A DNA stretch of 64,000 nucleotides from Anthoceros angustus (GCA_010909165.1 MU008186.1:620001-684000), one strand, 5' to 3'. Counted from the first letter of the stretch, positions 10,844 through 23,654 are shown. Notes: generated by a model not told the origin, from the letters alone. Made by a program: numbers and translations.

Positions 10844-13376
10844 ATGGGGCTGGCCAGTTTCAGAGTGGAGGATTGGGTAGTGATCAGGTCGCCACCCTGG
10901 TTGCATCTTGCTTCGCATTGCATTTCTGCAGGCCAAGAGGAGCAGGCAGTATCAGTTGCCCCAGGACCTCCCAAATGGCCGATTGTGGGAACCTCCCGCA
11001 GCTGGCCAAAGCCGGCAAGATGCCTCACCAGGTCACCATGGAGCTGGCCAAGACGTACGGGCCTGTAATGCTGCTCAAGCTAGGCGTCTCCAACGTGCTG
11101 TACGTCACCGATCCCAAGATCGCTGAAGACTGCTTCAAAGGTTCCGTGTTCATCAACAGGCCCAAGATTGCAGCCCATTCGTACTTGAGCTACGGCGACG
11201 TGCACACTGGTAAAGCTTAGATCTGCACTAGTAGTGGAAGCAGTGGCTGTTAAAGGTAGTTGGGTAGCGGACGACGCTCACAAGGCCGAGGTTTTGGTTG
11301 CAGTTGCGGCTCCGCATGGGGAATACTGGAGGCTTGTGAAAAGCTGGTGCACACGGAGCTGCTCAGCGGCAGCAGGCTGCAGCAGTTTGAGGCATTGAGG
11401 GAGGAGGAGACTGAGGCCACCTTCGGGAGCTGTTGGAGGCGTCCAAGGAAATGTTACAGTGCATATGCGTAGGACTCTGAACTATTTGATGATGAACAAC
11501 ATCACTCGCATGGTGATGAGCAGGAAGTTCTGCTTGCCTACAGAAGGGGAGGAGGCCGGCGATGGGCGGTCTGAAGCCAAGGATTGGGTGGACGGGATCG
11601 AAGAGATCTTCGAGTTGTACTTGAACCCCATGATGGAGGATGTTGTCCCTGCCCTTGCCTGGGTGGATGCAGTGTCAGGCTTACGGAGCAGAATGCGGAG
11701 GCTACTTTCCAAGCTGGATAGGATTCTCCAAGGGGCACTGGATGTACGGAAGCAGGATCTGCTCGAGAGGAGAAGAACCGAGCAAGAGACAAGGGACTTT
11801 TTGGATGTGATGCTGCTGAGTGATGGTGAACGGGCTCTTACTGAGAGATCAATCAAAGCTACGATTGTGGTAATCTAGGCCCTGCACTTGTGCACCCCAG
11901 CATTTACGTTGTACGTGAGGATTTTGTTTTGAATCTGTTCCCAGACTTAATTTTGAGATGCCACACTTATACCTTGCAGGATTTCGTGAGTGCTGCGACA
12001 GAGACGACCGCTGTTCCTACGGAATGGGCTCTGTCGGAGCTTATTAATCCAGACATCATGAAGAAAGCTCAGCAGGAGGTAGACCAAGTGGTGGGCACGG
12101 AACGAGTGGTGAGGGAATCGGATGTGGACCACATGCCTTATCTTCGGGCCGTGGTACGGGAAACACTCAGACTACACAGTGGAGCATGGGCTTTTCCAAG
12201 AAGCAGTGCTGTGGAGTCTCAGGTACGCACTATGGTAATTTCCTTGAATTGCAAGATTCAGGAGGACTACTAGCACATAGTTTGGAATCCATTGCAACAT
12301 TACAAGTTAGCTTAATATTGATACGAAGACGTACGTCACGCAGATTGAAGGATATGACATCCCTGCCGATTGTCTACTGATGGTCCAGGTGTGGGCCATG
12401 GGTCGGGACCCAGACATCTGGAAAGATCCTTTGAAGTTCGACCCGGAGAGGTTCCTGGGGAGCAAGGCCGAGCAGATGATGAGGAAGATGACTTTCAGTC
12501 CTTTCGGACTTGGGAAACGGCCGTGCCCAGGGTATAAGCTGGGTGAAATCATGGTATTCTATGCCCTGCACAAGTGCACCTGAGCGTTGCCTTGTGTGGA
12601 ATTGTTTGGTAATATTGAAATATTCCAAGACTCACTTTTCAGGCTTTAAGGATGTCATGCACAACATGCAGGATATACTGGGTGCAGGGACAGAGTCATC
12701 TGCCTCTTCTACGGAATGGGCTCTGTCACAGCTTCTTGCTAACCCAGACATCATGAAGAAAGCTCAACAGGAGGTAGACCAAGTGGTGGGCAGGGAACGA
12801 GTGGTGAGGGAGTCAGATGTGGACCACATGCCTTACCTTCAGGCCGTGGTTCGGGAGACATTCAGACTACGCAATGGACCATGGGGTCTTCCAAGAAGCA
12901 GTGTTGTGGAGTCTCAGGTACGCACTATGGTAATTTCCTTGAATTCCTTGCAAGATTCAGGAGGACTACTAGCACATAGTTTGGAATCCATTGCAACATT
13001 ACAAGTTAGCTTAATATTGATACGAAGACGTACGTCACGCAGATTGAAGGATATGACATCCCTGCCGATTGTCTACTGATGGTCCAGGTGTGGGCCATGG
13101 GTCGGGGACCCAGACATCTGGAAAGATCCTTTGAAGTTCGACCCGGAGAGGTTCCTGGGGAGCAAGGCCGAGCAGATGATGAGGAAGATGACTTTCAGTC
13201 CTTTCGGACTTGGGAAACGGCCGTGCCCAGGGTATAAGCTGGGTGAAATCATGGTACACTATGTGCTAGCTCGATTAATTCACAGCTTCGACTGGTCCCT
13301 TCCCAATGGAATCGGGCCTGAGCAACTGGACATGGAGGAGAACTTTGGCTTTTCCTGGAGAGAAGGACACCTCTAA
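10844..13376 (+). pseudogene. Rearranged cytochrome P450 type A2, copy 1
   Basis: Exon 1 (10,844-11,209) and exon 2 (11,304-11,869) match the intact A2 at 29,231 but have several one-base losses, including in the hinge. The rest is not a normal gene: exon 3 (11,980-12,222) and exon 4 (12,344 onward) are followed at about 12,550 by an abrupt switch back to the end of exon 2, then a second exon 3 (12,672-12,917) and a second exon 4 (13,043-13,376). The switch lies in ATCATGGTA, shared by exon 4 and the exon 2 end. Each exon 4 keeps FDPERFLG and FGLGKRPCPG. The second exon 4 carries an extra G near 13,104 and loses frame before the terminus. No continuous P450 can be made from this locus as read. 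Confidence 0.85.
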
Positions 13377-13650
13377 CAGCTGTGGTCAAGCCCAGGTTGC
13401 CACATCTTTTGTATTGAATCCGTTGCTGCGGTGCAGCGGTGGCTGTAGCGCTCATTCTCTCTTCAAGGCTGATGCACGCTCCAGCAGCGCTGGACATCAC
13501 ACAACGGTTGGGAGTCTAAATCTCCAGCGAGAGAAATGAAGGCCGCAAGCCCTCCTCACAACTGCAACGGAACCTTGCCTTCCCAGATGGCGAATGTAAA
13601 TTGTTGCTCGCACCTGTAGGCGCCTGGACGCTCTCGCTCCCGACGTCGAC
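13377..13650. other. 3' flank of A2 copy 1
   Basis: It resembles the 3' flanks of the other type A genes (words CCCAGGTTGCCAC and TTGTATTGAATCCGTTG) without being identical to 31,170-31,350. No gene is seen. Confidence 0.4.
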
Positions 13651-14200
13651 GTTCTTAATTCAGGTATGTTATACAACTCACAGGTATAAGCCCTTCAATT
13701 ATGGTGTCGGTGATCTCGTTTAGCCTCTGCTTGAGTTTTATATCCGTCAGATTTCGAAGCCTGCAACGCTAGGAAACTTCCATCCAACACATACCAGAAA
13801 CTATATCACAGCTATCAGGACCAGGTGAGGACATGTAATTACCCAGGCCTACCTGTCGATAACGCTGATGTGAGCTTCCTTGGTTGAAAAACCACTTTCG
13901 AATCAGCTGTCTAGTCATCAGATTCATGGTTAGAGAATGCAAGCTTCAGTCAGACGTGCATGCGTGCGAGCACAGACAGACCTGAGGTATCTCCACTGCG
14001 CATGCACTACCCCGTAAGAAGTGTGTCAATGGACCCGTCAACGGATCTCAATCCCTCCAAGGCCCTGAAGGGAGGTCGAGAAGCGAAATTCCGGTCCTGA
14101 TTTGTTGAGCACGAGAATTCGCGGGCCATGTCGGGGACGAGATGCGCTCCACCAACCTCCCTGCCATCCTGAGAAAGTGCCCAAACAGAGGCCAAGCTTA
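13650..14200 (-). pseudogene. P450 type B remnant
   Basis: Minus-strand pieces match type B exons in order. 14,195-14,007 reads like exon 1 (HLVPDMAREF, QDRNFASRPPFRALEG; compare QDRNFASRPRFTAVEG), 13,930-13,840 matches the exon 2 end, and 13,720-13,675 reads EITDTIIEGLIPV, comparable to the exon 3 end. Large deletions separate the pieces. Confidence 0.6.
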
Positions 14201-15745
14201 CTGACCAGGGATATCCAGTTTATGGTAATATAAACATGAAGAAAAGAAGAATGTAGTATACTCCACTTGGAAGGAATGTTCCTGTCAAAGTTCCATTCCC
14301 ATAGCTTGGTATGTTCTGGGCTTTGGCCCGTCTTCAGTCGCTTGGTTGTGTAGAGTTTCCTTGCCCTTGCGGGCTTTCATTCTCCTTATCGGTTGCCAAC
14401 TCGGTGTGATGCCGAGAAGCAATGACAGCTTGCATCCAAAATAATGGGTCAGGCAGGCTTTGGAAGCTTGTCTTATGCTAGGCTCCTTTTCTTCCATCGC
14501 TACCAAGTGCTCACACACTACTGCCGGATGACTCCAGATTCGCCAGTCAATTTCAACGGCAGCCCTAGGCTAAACCTACAACGAGACAGTCGAGAGGGTG
14601 AGGAGGTGGAAAAATGGGGAAGGAATTGCAGATCACCGAGGCTGCAGCAGGCCGTGTGCGTGAGCTACAGAGTCGGAGGCCTGACGATATGCCGCCGAAG
14701 CTTCCCAGCATGGAAAGCAAGCACCGATCAAAGCAGTCCGCTCTCGCTCGGCGTCCGTACGTTTTCATGTGGGGGAAGTATCCGATGTGGTACACCTGCG
14801 GACGGCCGCTGCAAGGGCCAGCAGACGACCGTCTGCATGGGCGGGCGTCAGTGATGTAATTAGAACAAGCGTCTCATGTTTTGCAGCCCAGCAGTCCCTA
14901 GCTGAACTGTGCATGCCCAATAATCAGAGCCCTCCAGCATGTCACCACATTCTTTGTGGCAAAGCTGTGAAGAGCTTGGACTGGATCTTTCGGTTCAGTC
15001 TATTTTGCATACACGTCCACTAGGGAGGTGGCCACCGGGATGCCATCCAGCGATCCTGTGTCGGCAATCTGTGAGTGGAGTTGCTGCCCAACTGAAAGGC
15101 ACTCCAGCTTGCACAGGCCGTACGCGTATGTGCTGGATTGATGTAAGAGGAACTTAAGACCAGCAACAAAAGTAACATGGTCAGTCAGAGTTAGGCCGCC
15201 CTCCTGTTACATTTGTCCATTCCGGGCATTCCATGTCATAACAGTGATGTGTTCATGTTGTCAAAAATCTGGCGTGCAAGTTAATAGGGATGGCACATAC
15301 CAACACATCGCCGTGACACTTCGAAGCTGCTGTCTGTGTGAAAGATGCATCAGGAAATGGGCAGATCTGCATCCCGCTTCCTGACAAACAGATCCTTGAC
15401 TGAAGGATTTGTGTCCCTTCCAGATAATTCGGCTGTCTGCGGATCTGTCATTCCTTCTATAATACGTCCATCGCAATCACTCCTTATCATTGTTGGATTG
15501 GAGTCACCAGCAAAGCCGTTTCTGTCCATCATGTCCTGTGCAGGGAATTATAGTTGGTGGCGGTACAGCCAAGACGTCACCCGCCGATTTCCTTTGGCTG
15601 TCACCTGCCAATTCCCCACCACACTGCCTATTGTATGCCCTGACGGAGAAAACCCCTTGTATGCCTGCGATTCCGTGTTTTCTGACTGCCCTGCATGCAT
15701 GTTGCTCTTTGCTTTCGCATATGGTAATATTGCCTGGCCTGTGCC
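14201..15745. other. Unassigned spacer with small coding-like scraps
   Basis: At 14,614 the plus strand reads MGKELQITEAAAGRVREL, which resembles the start of an IscA-type iron-sulfur carrier (TEAAAxRVREL), but the similarity stops after about 25 residues; this could be an exon relic or chance. At 14,940-15,000 the reverse complement again gives the ATKDVVTW-like PPR scrap. Nothing else was recognised. Confidence 0.3.
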
Positions 15746-15769
15746 ATGACGGCTGCCTGGCCTGTGCTA

Positions 15770-16263
15770 TGGGGACCATCCCGCAGATGGCCAAAATCGG
15801 CAAGATGCCGCACCGGGTTACCATGGACCTGCAGTGGCCAAGACGGACGGGCCTGTAATGCTGCTCAAACTAGTATAGGCACCTCCAACTTGCTGTTCAT
15901 CACCGACCCCAAGATTGCTGAAGACTGTTTCAAAGGTCCCTTGTTCGTCAACAGGCCCAACATTGCAGCCGGTACGTACTTAAGCTTCGGCAGCAACCTG
16001 CATTCCGGTAAAAGTCCTGCAGTAGTAGAGGAACCAATACATACTTGCTGAAAGGTAGTTAGGGGACGAGTCTGACAAAGGAGAGCTTTTGATTGCAGCT
16101 GTGGCACCGTATGGGGAGTACTAGAGACTTGTGTGTGATTGTCAGGATTAGATTTGCATTGAAACGTGATCGTTAAGTGTTATGTGCCTCATTACTTCGT
16201 GTGTACCAATAGCTCCTGCGCCAGCTGCTGTGGTCAAGCCCAGGTTGCCACTACATTTGTATT
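15770..16263 (+). pseudogene. Internally deleted P450 type A remnant
   Basis: 15,770-16,020 corresponds to the second half of type A exon 1 (PQMAKIGKMPHRVTMDL, a frame-broken GPVMLLKL, then TDPKIAEDCFKGPLFVNRPNIAA). 16,225-16,263 jumps to the very end of exon 4 (AVVKPRLPLHLY-stop). The I-helix, K-helix and haem loop are missing, so it cannot encode an enzyme. Confidence 0.75.
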
Positions 16264-16829
16264 GAATCCGTTGCAGCTTGCACTGCTAGTGGTGGCGCTC
16301 ATTCTGGCCACAAACCAAGGAGGCTCTCAAACTTCAAGCCTCGTGCCTCATGATGTTCACGCACCAGCCGTGTGTGGTCATCACGCAACCCTGCTAATAG
16401 GAACTCTTTGGTACCTATTCTCGGGCCACTTTTTAAGTGAAAGATGCTAGCGGTTTCCGATTTGAAGTTTTGTAGACCTAATTCAGGCACTATGAGGTAA
16501 TGGTAGCTTGCTGTAATGGAAGGACACGAAAGGTGGGTACTTACTTGCACACCTGCCTGCAAAAGGCACGCAGAGGTCAGAGATATATAGCTTAGCTGGC
16601 CCTCCCTTGCATTCTGGAACAAATCATGGCTCAGTTTTCCAACATGTCACAGACTCAAAAAAAGTAGAGCTCGCCGTCCACTCTGCTTACTCCAGCAATC
16701 AAGCTACTTAGGTAGTCATGGCAAGCTGCGCATACAAACTGTCAGTTGAAGATAGAAGGTCTACGACTTAGGACGACAGACAGGACTGTAGGCGAACAGC
16801 TCTCTAAGACTTCAGATTGATGGTACAAG
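16264..16829. other. Spacer, nothing recognised
   Basis: Starts with the type A 3' flank words (TTGTATTGAATCCGTTGCAG). Beyond that I see no coding or repeat structure. Confidence 0.3.
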
Positions 16830-16950
16830 GGCTTTGGCATCACAGCCAGGGTGCATTACTGCAACATTTTGAACATCATGGTTGATGCCCTGGGTTGGGC
16901 AGGCCTCCTCGAAGAAGGAGAAGGCGTGCTGGAAACCTTGCAAAACAAAA
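16830..16950 (+). pseudogene. PPR E-motif scrap
   Basis: The plus strand reads HYCNILNIMVDALGWAGLLEEGEGVLETL, close to the HYxxMVDxLGRAGxLEEAE pattern at the end of plant PPR proteins. It is isolated, and no other repeats are adjacent. Confidence 0.5.
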
Positions 16951-17059
16951 CGCGCTTGGCCTCCTGCAAGCAGAAGTTCAAAATAAAGCATTCTAAACCA
17001 TTCCTGCAGGGCATGGCCACAAGCAGACTGTACAGGCCCTCCCACAGGCCGCTGAAATC

Positions 17060-17300
17060 CACAGACCTAGCTGGCTTGGAGCAGGGCTGGCTTGACTACT
17101 CCACACCTTTGATTGGTCTCTTCCCAACAGACCTGGGTCTTCAGGAGCAACTGACATGGCAGTCTGACCTTTGGGCGTGGCTTGAAGGTAGGGCAAAATC
17201 GGCATGTCCGTTTCCTGCAGGCCGGATGCCGTCTCGGCAACTACTAAGGCAAGCTTCCTGTGAGCCTTGTTTCATAACGGCAGGCTGGCATTAGGGCCGG
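17060..17300 (-). pseudogene. Possible P450 type B scrap
   Basis: The text resembles 9,850-10,040 (words GGCTTGACTACTCCA, AGTCTGACCTTTGG, TGTCCGTTTCCTGCAG and TGAGCC..GTTTCATAA), which itself is type B debris. It is short and strongly altered. Confidence 0.45.
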
Positions 17301-17702
17301 GCTATGGGCCGGACTATCCTCCCGGAGCGTACCGTTTAGGATGGCAATAACCACATGACGTCAAACTGTGCGGACGTGAACCCTGTGTAACATCTGTCAG
17401 CTGCCTTGAAGGCGAGCCTCTGAAATCCTGAAATGGAAATCGTAACTTCCTGTTTGGTGTGTTGGGTGCAGCAATAAGCACAGCAAATCAGAAGTCGGGC
17501 AGTCTGGAAGATGTGTAGACAGGTCAGGGCACGCTTGACTTGCCAAGTTCTTTTCCAGAGTCATTCCATCGGTTGATCAGTCAGGTGCTGTAGTTGCTAC
17601 TTGTTGTGAAAGTGCTTTCTTTCATGGGTTGATCCGATCGTTTTCAATCCTGTGCTTTGAAGTGCTCCTTTGTTTGGAGACAGGTTGGAATGGTGAGACC
17701 AC
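17301..17702. other. 3' flank of P450 type B, nothing recognised
   Basis: No reading frame, repeat or signal stood out. Confidence 0.3.
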
Positions 17703-19865
17703 TCACCAGTCCTGTAAGGCGATGTCTGCGTTATGTGGCCTCGGTACGTGGGGCCTGGAGGTGACTTGTGAGGCTTGAAAGAGGACGCAAGAAACGTGCA
17801 TTTCATCAGGAGCATCTTGCAGTGCTTGCACCATATTATTTAGGCCACTGTCCATCATGATTTCAACTGAAATGGAAAGAGCTAGTGGTATAAGTGGGGA
17901 GGCAGGCGGGGTAGCAACTGCCTGCAAAGGGACGGTCTTGGGCAGGGTTAATCCAAAGTTTTCCATCATGTCCATGTGTTCAGGTTTTTGGCCCTTAGGC
18001 AGTTGCCAATCAAAGCTATGCAGTAGCTGGGCCACAGCATAATACACATGGGTGAGGCCCAGTTGTATGCCAGGACAACCTCTCCTGCCAGCCCCAAACG
18101 GGATGAACTCAAAATTCTGGCCAGTTATGTCAAACTCCCTGCACACCATCACACGTTCAAGGCCACCACTCTTGTGAGACCAGTCCTACAGAGGATTAAA
18201 CAACTTGCTGGCAAAAGGTTGGTTATACATATACCTTCCACGAATCTTTCTGGGTTGAACTCCGTGGGACTCTCCCATACGGATTCAGCCCGTGCGATGC
18301 TCCAAACATTAACAAGCACGGTCATCCCAGCGGGATGTCGTACCCCACCTGACAAGAATCGATGGCTTGATGAGGGATGAGATGTGCAACTGTAGGATGT
18401 ACACGCATACTTTCTTTGACGATGGCTTGAAGATAGGGTAGATTCGAAATGTCCGATTCCTGCAGCCTGCGGTCTCGCCCAACTGCTAAGTCAAGCTCCT
18501 TGTGAGCCCGTTTCATAACCTCAGGGTTGCGGATAACCTCTGCCATAGCCCACTCCATGGTTACTGCAGAGGTGTCCACTCCAGCACCGATCAAATCCTG
18601 CAGCAGAGAAACAACATGATACAACATCCCCTGAATTCGAAAGGTTCTGGAAGCACGAATGCCTGCTTACAACCACTGAGGTACATTCTTGAGTTGTTCA
18701 GGTATGTTGTGCATCAACTCACAAGTATTAGCCCTTTGATCACCATGTCGGAGTTGGGTACAGCTCTCTCCTCAGCCAGCAGCGAAAGCAGCACATCCAT
18801 GAAGTCCTGCTCTGCTTCTGCTTTCTCCTGCACCGCGTTCTGCTTTCTGTGCTCCTCCAGCTCCTTGTCCAGGAACTTGTCCAGTTTTGCGTGCAAGTTG
18901 GCAATTTCCTTCTTGCGCCACCCGTCCACAAATGCCAGGTACCGAGAGTGATCTCCGACCATCGGGAGTCCGTACAAGCGAAAGAGCTCATTTAGAGTTC
19001 GCCTGATTTCTGCACCCTCAGATTCAGAAGCCTACAAGACCACGATCAGCATTAACCCGAGGCGCGTCCAACAGCCAATCCAGAAACCATATCACAGCCA
19101 TGTAGTGAGGACATGTAATTACCCAAGCCTACCTGTCGATGACCCGGATCCTGGCCAATCTGTGAGCTTCCTTGGTTGAAGAAGCGTATCCCCATGAGCT
19201 GTCTAGTCGTCAGATTCATGGTCAGAGCAGAGAGCTTCTCCTTCAAATCGACACCCACATCCCTGGCAGTGTCATCCAAAATGGAGCGAACCATACCAGA
19301 CATTTCCTGCTCCCTGGCAGCTCCAAACTGCTGTATCCGCCTCTGAGTGAGGAGCTCAAGAGTAGCCACCTTCCTAAAATGGGTTCAGCACGGTTCAGCA
19401 TTTGCTAAGGTCATTCCAGTCCTTCTGAGACGTGCAAGCAGAAAACAGACCTGAGGTATCTCCAGCGCGGCCCGTAAGGGGCGCCGCCAATCGACCCTTC
19501 AACGAACCCCATTCCCTCCACGGCTGTGAAGCGAGGTCGAGAAGCAAAATTCCGGTCCTGATTCTTGAGCACATCGCAGGCCAGGTCCGGGGACGAGATG
19601 AGCAGCATCGACCTCCCTGCCAGCCTGAGATGCAGAATTGGTCCGTACTGCTCTGCCAATCTATGCATCTCACGGTGAGGATGAGAAGAATCCAGAAACA
19701 GCTGCAGGTGCCCAATCAGGGGCCAAGAGGGGGTTCCGGTGGCGGATTCAATTTGGCCCTAGCCTTGGGCTTTTGCATCCATGGAGCCAGCATCCATGGA
19801 ACCAATACCAACACTGCCGCAACGCCGGTCAGCAGCAGCAGCAGCAGCAGCGCGCTCAGCTCCAT
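17703..19865 (-). pseudogene. Cytochrome P450 type B, copy 2, full length (CYP71 clan)
   Basis: Five exons on the minus strand: 19,865-19,451, 19,373-19,133, 19,031-18,723, 18,597-18,235, and 18,138 to a stop near 17,703. Motifs in order are the Leu-rich anchor, the proline hinge, C-helix YGPRWRYLR, I-helix GAGVDTSAVTMEW, K-helix ESMR, FNPERF and the haem loop FGAGRRGCPG. The architecture is that of an ER-bound monooxygenase. Breaks: the hinge lacks one C (near 19,733) that copy 1 has; exon 4 is one base short at DIP(A)G near 18,330; the exon 4/5 junction is out of phase by one base. Every break is in a short homopolymer. The reading beyond the usual terminal block (about 60 extra residues) suggests the true stop is also displaced. 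The substrate is unknown. Confidence 0.85.
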
Positions 19866-20753
19866 TCTTCGCCACAAACTACCTTACACACTACCTTACA
19901 CAAACTACCTTTCACAGCCTTTACAGAAGCTCCTTGGGAATCTGAATCCTTTTGCGTGCAGCAAACGCAGACTCTTGTTTGTCGTTCTGCCCTCTATCCC
20001 AGGAGAGGAGACATTTTGGGGAGGCTCACAAGTGGACACTATAAATGCGACGTTCCTCCTGGGCCGATGCAAACACCATGCCCATACATAGCCAACATGT
20101 CCCCATCCGGGGACTGTGCGGCTGGATAGCGGGCCACAAGAATAAGAAGACGCCGACTATCGTCCAGTTGGGCGGAAGAACGTGGGCTCTCGTTGGAGAA
20201 CACGCCACAACATGAGAAGAGCTATAAGATGAGAGTCTTGACTTTGGTACCAGAGCGACATAAAAAAAAGGGACCTGGGTTTTCGTGCCGGCCGGATATG
20301 GTAGTGTATCTGTGCAATTTGTTCTTTCTTGCCTACCCATACCAGATTCCCACCAGGCTGTCAGTTTGACTGAGTACACAGTCTGTCAATCAGGCCAGGC
20401 GGCCTGTTTGCACCATAGAAACGATGATGGATATGTACGAATATGAACCCAGGTGTACGCAATCGTCTCACAATGAGGCAGACCAAGCTAGTGTTGTATG
20501 ACCATCCTCACAAGCATTCCACGGCACCACATACTGTGTGGCTAAGCTGTCAAAAACTCAGCGTGCCGCCTTTAGTTTGCCAAATTTCAACAGGAGTTGC
20601 CCACCACAACGTTACGTAGGAATCCTCTTTCGTCGTTTGAGAACATGAATGACATCAGGCTTTGGTGTGCCACCCCAACACCCTGTACAGATGGAGGTAG
20701 TGCTCACACGACTTGCCAAAGTCGCCTGCAGACACTCTCCTCCTCCCTGATGC

Positions 20754-21596
20754 TCAGCTGCGTGTCCTCATGACTTCTCTGCACCCAGCCTTCTGGTCTC
20801 CGAGGCTGCAGTCACTCTCAGGTTGCGAGGCTTCGGCATGCCTTGGTTTGCAGACTGCTTGAACCTCATGTGCCACACGCTGATGTTCCCATTCTGATAG
20901 CCAGTCACATACCAGTTGGTTTCCATCCAGTCTGACAGCTGAGGACTGGTGATGGGACACCATGGAATCAGAAAGCTGGTCGGACGTGTCTATTGCTGGC
21001 AAACATTCACCATTTATGCTCCACACGCATAGAGTACTGCCCGCTGCAGTCGCCACTTCTCCTGTCATGTCATTCACATGAAGAGCGGAGGGAGGGACTG
21101 GCAGCTCCGGAAGGCTCATTCATGGAGTCGATATCCACAGCCCCTTCATACGTCAGATAGAAGAACATATTTATTGCATCCACTGCTGCCTTCCAATGAA
21201 GGACACATGTTAGGATGAAGGTCACGCCACAATGCAGCAGGCACATATTCATAACATTGCAAGACACGAAGTGATTGGCACACACAAACACCCCGTGTCA
21301 CAGCTAGCACCTTGGCCCGTTGCTCGTAGCCGAATATCAGGTCAATCCAGGGTGGCAGAATGACAACCTCAACCTACAAAAGAGAGTGAGCTAACTGGGT
21401 AAGAAACTTAGAACATCAGCGAATATGATGACTTCAAGCAGCAGCCACAATGTTCCATCAAGTTGCCAAGCCAATTACCCTCTCCCCTGATTGCTGGTCC
21501 CAAAGTCAAAACCAAAACGGTTTCGAAAAATTCCGGAAGGTAAAAGAACTCCGGGATGAGTTCCTTCACATCACACAGTGTCGCCATGACTGGCAC
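20754..21596 (-). pseudogene. BEACH-domain / WD40 protein fragment, copy 2
   Basis: Same content and order as 2,340-3,175. The VKELIPEFFYLPEFFETV stretch (21,565-21,500) reads slightly further in frame here because one extra G restores the frame, again a homopolymer difference between the copies. The WD40 stretch breaks at the same place. Confidence 0.7.
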
Positions 21597-21977
21597 TCAT
21601 CCAGGTATAACGTAGGCTCCGGCATCAGAGACGCCCGCTGTAGTAGTCTCCACCTGTGTAGGAGATGAACCGTGAATATTTGCTGGCAAACTGTGTCCCA
21701 ATTGCAAATGGCATTGGGCTGCATGGGTTTCCACTGCTTGGTCCCAACCCTCCAGCCCACCGACCGGCCCTAAAAACCAAGTCCATTTTCCTTGCAGCAT
21801 CAGCCAGGGCCTGAATTCTTCCGTGGTATACAAAACCGCCTTTTCTACGCACGCCTTTGCTATCTCTGCACCTACTCTCTTGGCGGCCTCCTGACAAGCA
21901 GCATGTCAAATCACATTAGCCTAATAAAACAAGGGCAGGCACGGCACAGAAACAACCATCACGCCATCCACAGCCAC

Positions 21978-22700
21978 TCACAATCGTAGGCCCGGCAGAC
22001 ACCTATGAGAACATGTGCAGGCGCCTGCTGGGGTCCAGACTAACAATGCTTTCAAAGCACCACATGGCCCTCTCTCTATATCCCCATGACCTTTGCAAGC
22101 ATTCAACAAAGTCGTCAAGCCCACAACATTACTTTGGCCTTCACATGATAACAGCATCTCCCCTGCCTCATCTAAATGGCCTGCAAGAAGATGAATCATG
22201 GAGATGTAATGCTCAATAGTTGGTACCATGCTGTTCAGCCATGGAATCAAAATGTTCCATGTCACCACATCCTTTGTGGCCAAGCTGTCAGAAACCCGGA
22301 GTGCATTTCTAGTTCACCACATTTGGCATACAAGTCCACCAGGGAGTTGCCCAACACTATGCCATCCAACAGTCCTCTATCAAGAATCCGTGCGTGCAGC
22401 TGCATGCCGTTCTGTACGGCACCCGTGCCTGGCCTTCAGAAGGCAAGCACAAGTAAAGATATGTAGTCAGCCAAAATGAGGCATTCTTGCTCCAATTGTC
22501 CGTACAGAACAAGCGCCTGTTGGCAAGTCCTTGCTGCGCATACCAAGCAATCGACACCGTCAATGTCACCACATCTTTCGTGGATACCAAGCAATCAACA
22601 CCGTCCATGTCACCACATCTTTCGTGGCCAAGCTGTCGAAAACCTGGCAAGAGACCGGACACAAACGTAACCTACCAGGTTGGCTGTTGTAAACCATGAG
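21978..22700 (-). pseudogene. PPR protein fragments, copy 2
   Basis: Duplicate of 3,540-4,290. The E-region here reads further in frame on its 5' side, beginning ATKDVVTWNILIPWLN directly before PTIEHYISMIHLLAG, and the NACKGHGDIERG stretch is intact where copy 1 is frame-shifted. It is still only the end of a PPR protein, with scattered extra KDVVTW motifs beyond. Confidence 0.7.
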
Positions 22701-22864
22701 GTCCAAATGGCTTAGGCCGAATGGACACACATTTATAAGAACCTGACTGTTAAGCATCCTACGCTTCGATGGATACTTAGATGGGGTGCCTAGAAAGGGA
22801 GTGGATGGCCTTGGTGCTAGTAGCTTAGCCACACCATGGTACAAGTTGTTAAGCACCTCGTCTC
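22683..22864 (-). repeat. Half of a foldback repeat family (copy 2)
   Basis: Copy of 4,266-4,447, with one G fewer in the GAAAGGGGAG run. Confidence 0.75.
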
Positions 22865-23654
22865 ATGACAACCTCAAAATTTCATCCTAATGAACTGTAA
22901 TATATTTTTTTTTCTACTCAAGTGGAGGAGGGAAATCTCAAGTGAATGAAGGGAATGCATAGACTTTATATAGAAAGAAAAGAGATGGAAGGAAATGTAT
23001 TCAAGTGAATGAGGGAATGGAGAGACTTTATACGAAAAGAAAAGAGATGGAAAGAACATGATCTACACCCAAAAAAAGGGGTCAACCCAACAAAGGTTCA
23101 CCAGGCCAAGGGGGACTATCTCCCGCGATAGCCTTTTTCAAAACTACCTACCGTCCTAAGAAACTCGTGATCGGGATAAGAAAGGGCCTACTTACCACCG
23201 CCATCGAAGAAGCCGCCTCCCCTGCGCTAGTCGCTGTCTTGTACCCCGCGTTCGCCAATGTTCTTTGCAGGGCAATGGACATCCGTTGCCTGAAGAAAGA
23301 TACAATACAAGAAAAGGGGAGACCAACCGCATTCCTGCGATTGTAGTAAGGCTTAGCGCAGGCCTTGAGGAACTTCGAGAAGTCCAGACCCATGGCCACG
23401 TGAGTTTCGATTAAGTTGAATATAGGGTAAAAATTAATTAGCTAGTTTTACCTTCTACAGCCGATTCACACACCGGCCATATACGGCTGGTCAAACGAAA
23501 GATTGTCCCACCAGAACCCCCGAACACCACAACAACTTGTAATCGGCCACATACGGCCGGTCATACAAATAATTGTCCCACCAAAACCTCCAAACACCTC
23601 AACAACCAGTAGTCTCCTTCGCGACTATCTAGCGAACTGGGATGACAATACCAC

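Larger units (their letters stand above)
1..12917. repeat. Large near-identical tandem duplication, copy 1
   Basis: Position 1 onward matches 18,395 onward almost base for base (offset 18,394). The near-identity ends at 12,917, where the partner copy ends at 30,628. Differences are mainly one-base homopolymer length changes, plus a few indels of 5-20 bases and one block of about 685 bp (11,870-12,550) present only here. The left boundary lies outside the window. Seen directly by reading the two stretches side by side; percent identity was not computed. Confidence 0.95.
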
